A stretch of DNA of 5,758 nt from Gallionellaceae bacterium (GTDB taxonomy: Bacteria > Pseudomonadota > Gammaproteobacteria > Burkholderiales > Gallionellaceae): positions 1 to 5,758 of the forward strand of contig CANFCA010000085.1 of the NCBI GenBank assembly GCA_947445045.1. Reading direction: 5' to 3'. Of this stretch, positions 5,552 through 5,758 are shown piece by piece; within the stretch, counting starts at the first letter, position 1, and each line of letters opens with the position of its first letter. The notes beneath the pieces are model-generated. The model did no database searches, was not told where the DNA came from, and was given only the letters and a program-made list of their open reading frames with translations. A program made the position numbers and the translations under genes.

Positions 5552-5758
5552 ATCAATACCAAACCTTTTGTTATCAGCAAACCATTACCTACCATTACCG
5601 AACTACCTGCCTTGGGCATGGATGGCGAAAGCATCGTCGAAGACTTCCGCCGTTATTTCAGCCGCACTTTGGGTCGTGACAAACTGACTCAGGCGACTTA
5701 CTACGTTTACACTTCGCTCTCGTTGTCGATGCGTGATCGCTTGGTCGAGCGTTGGAAA
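5552..5758 (+). CDS. glgP: Glycogen/starch/alpha-glucan phosphorylase, N-terminal part
   Basis: The frame is open from after the TAA at 5516-5518 to the window end. The visible product includes LPALGMDGESIVEDFRRYF, then TLGRDK and finally MRDRLVERWK. The spacing TLGrD...Y.s...s.RDRLVERW is the N-terminal signature of GT35 phosphorylases, which release glucose-1-phosphate from glycogen or maltodextrins using pyridoxal phosphate; the catalytic parts lie beyond the window. About 69 residues are visible of an expected total above 800. The start is uncertain: counted from the Shine-Dalgarno it is the ATC at 5552-5554 (giving xNTKPFVISK), a rare non-AUG start. Canonical alternatives are TTG 5612 and ATG 5618, but these cut into the LPALGMDGES segment that I recall as present in relatives, and they have no good Shine-Dalgarno. 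A single G in place of C at 5554 would give a normal ATG there. The gene diverges from the LRR-kinase gene. Confidence 0.85.
   Translation, partial: MNTKPFVISKPLPTITELPALGMDGESIVEDFRRYFSRTLGRDKLTQATYYVYTSLSLSMRDRLVERWK

Overview
The window reads as chromosomal DNA of a proteobacterium, most likely a betaproteobacterium of moderate GC (Nitrosomonadales, Gallionellaceae or Methylophilaceae-like). This rests on the character of the encoded PepN, the RIO-type kinase and the alpha-glucan phosphorylase start, compared with families I remember; no database search was possible. Genes look near-balanced in GC, while the two intergenic stretches in the left third are AT-rich. I see no insertion sequence, CRISPR array, tRNA or rRNA.

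Layout, left to right. (1) Positions 1-735 (+) hold the 3' part of a bacterial RIO-type protein kinase whose start lies outside the window. (2) Positions 736-1120 are a 385-base gene-free stretch. It contains a full-consensus sigma-54 (RpoN) promoter at 840-863, a second sigma-70-like promoter at 905-934 with inverted repeats in its spacer, and a leader with small hairpins. (3) Positions 1121-1336 (+) encode a 71-residue protein I do not recognise, behind a strong ribosome binding site. (4) Positions 1337-1480 carry helically phased TTCGAT repeats and a 14-bp hairpin ending five bases before the next start codon. (5) Positions 1481-4123 (+) encode a complete aminopeptidase N (pepN, 880 residues). 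(6) Positions 4132-5466 (-) encode a soluble protein with seven leucine-rich repeats fused to a eukaryotic-like protein kinase, converging on pepN with only 8 bases between stop codons. (7) A short divergent promoter region follows. (8) From about 5552 (+) to the window end is the beginning of a glycogen/alpha-glucan phosphorylase (glgP), whose only well-placed start codons are ATC.

The genes do not form one obvious pathway: two protein kinases of different families, a housekeeping peptidase and a glycogen-mobilising enzyme. The most interesting signals are in expression control. They are the sigma-54 promoter facing a small unknown gene through a leader of about 250 nt, the probable AUC start of glgP, the hairpin and aromatic-rich mini-ORF over the pepN start, and the LRR-kinase gene whose -10 box suggests a leaderless mRNA. 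I did not find convincing evidence of a wholly new multi-gene system.
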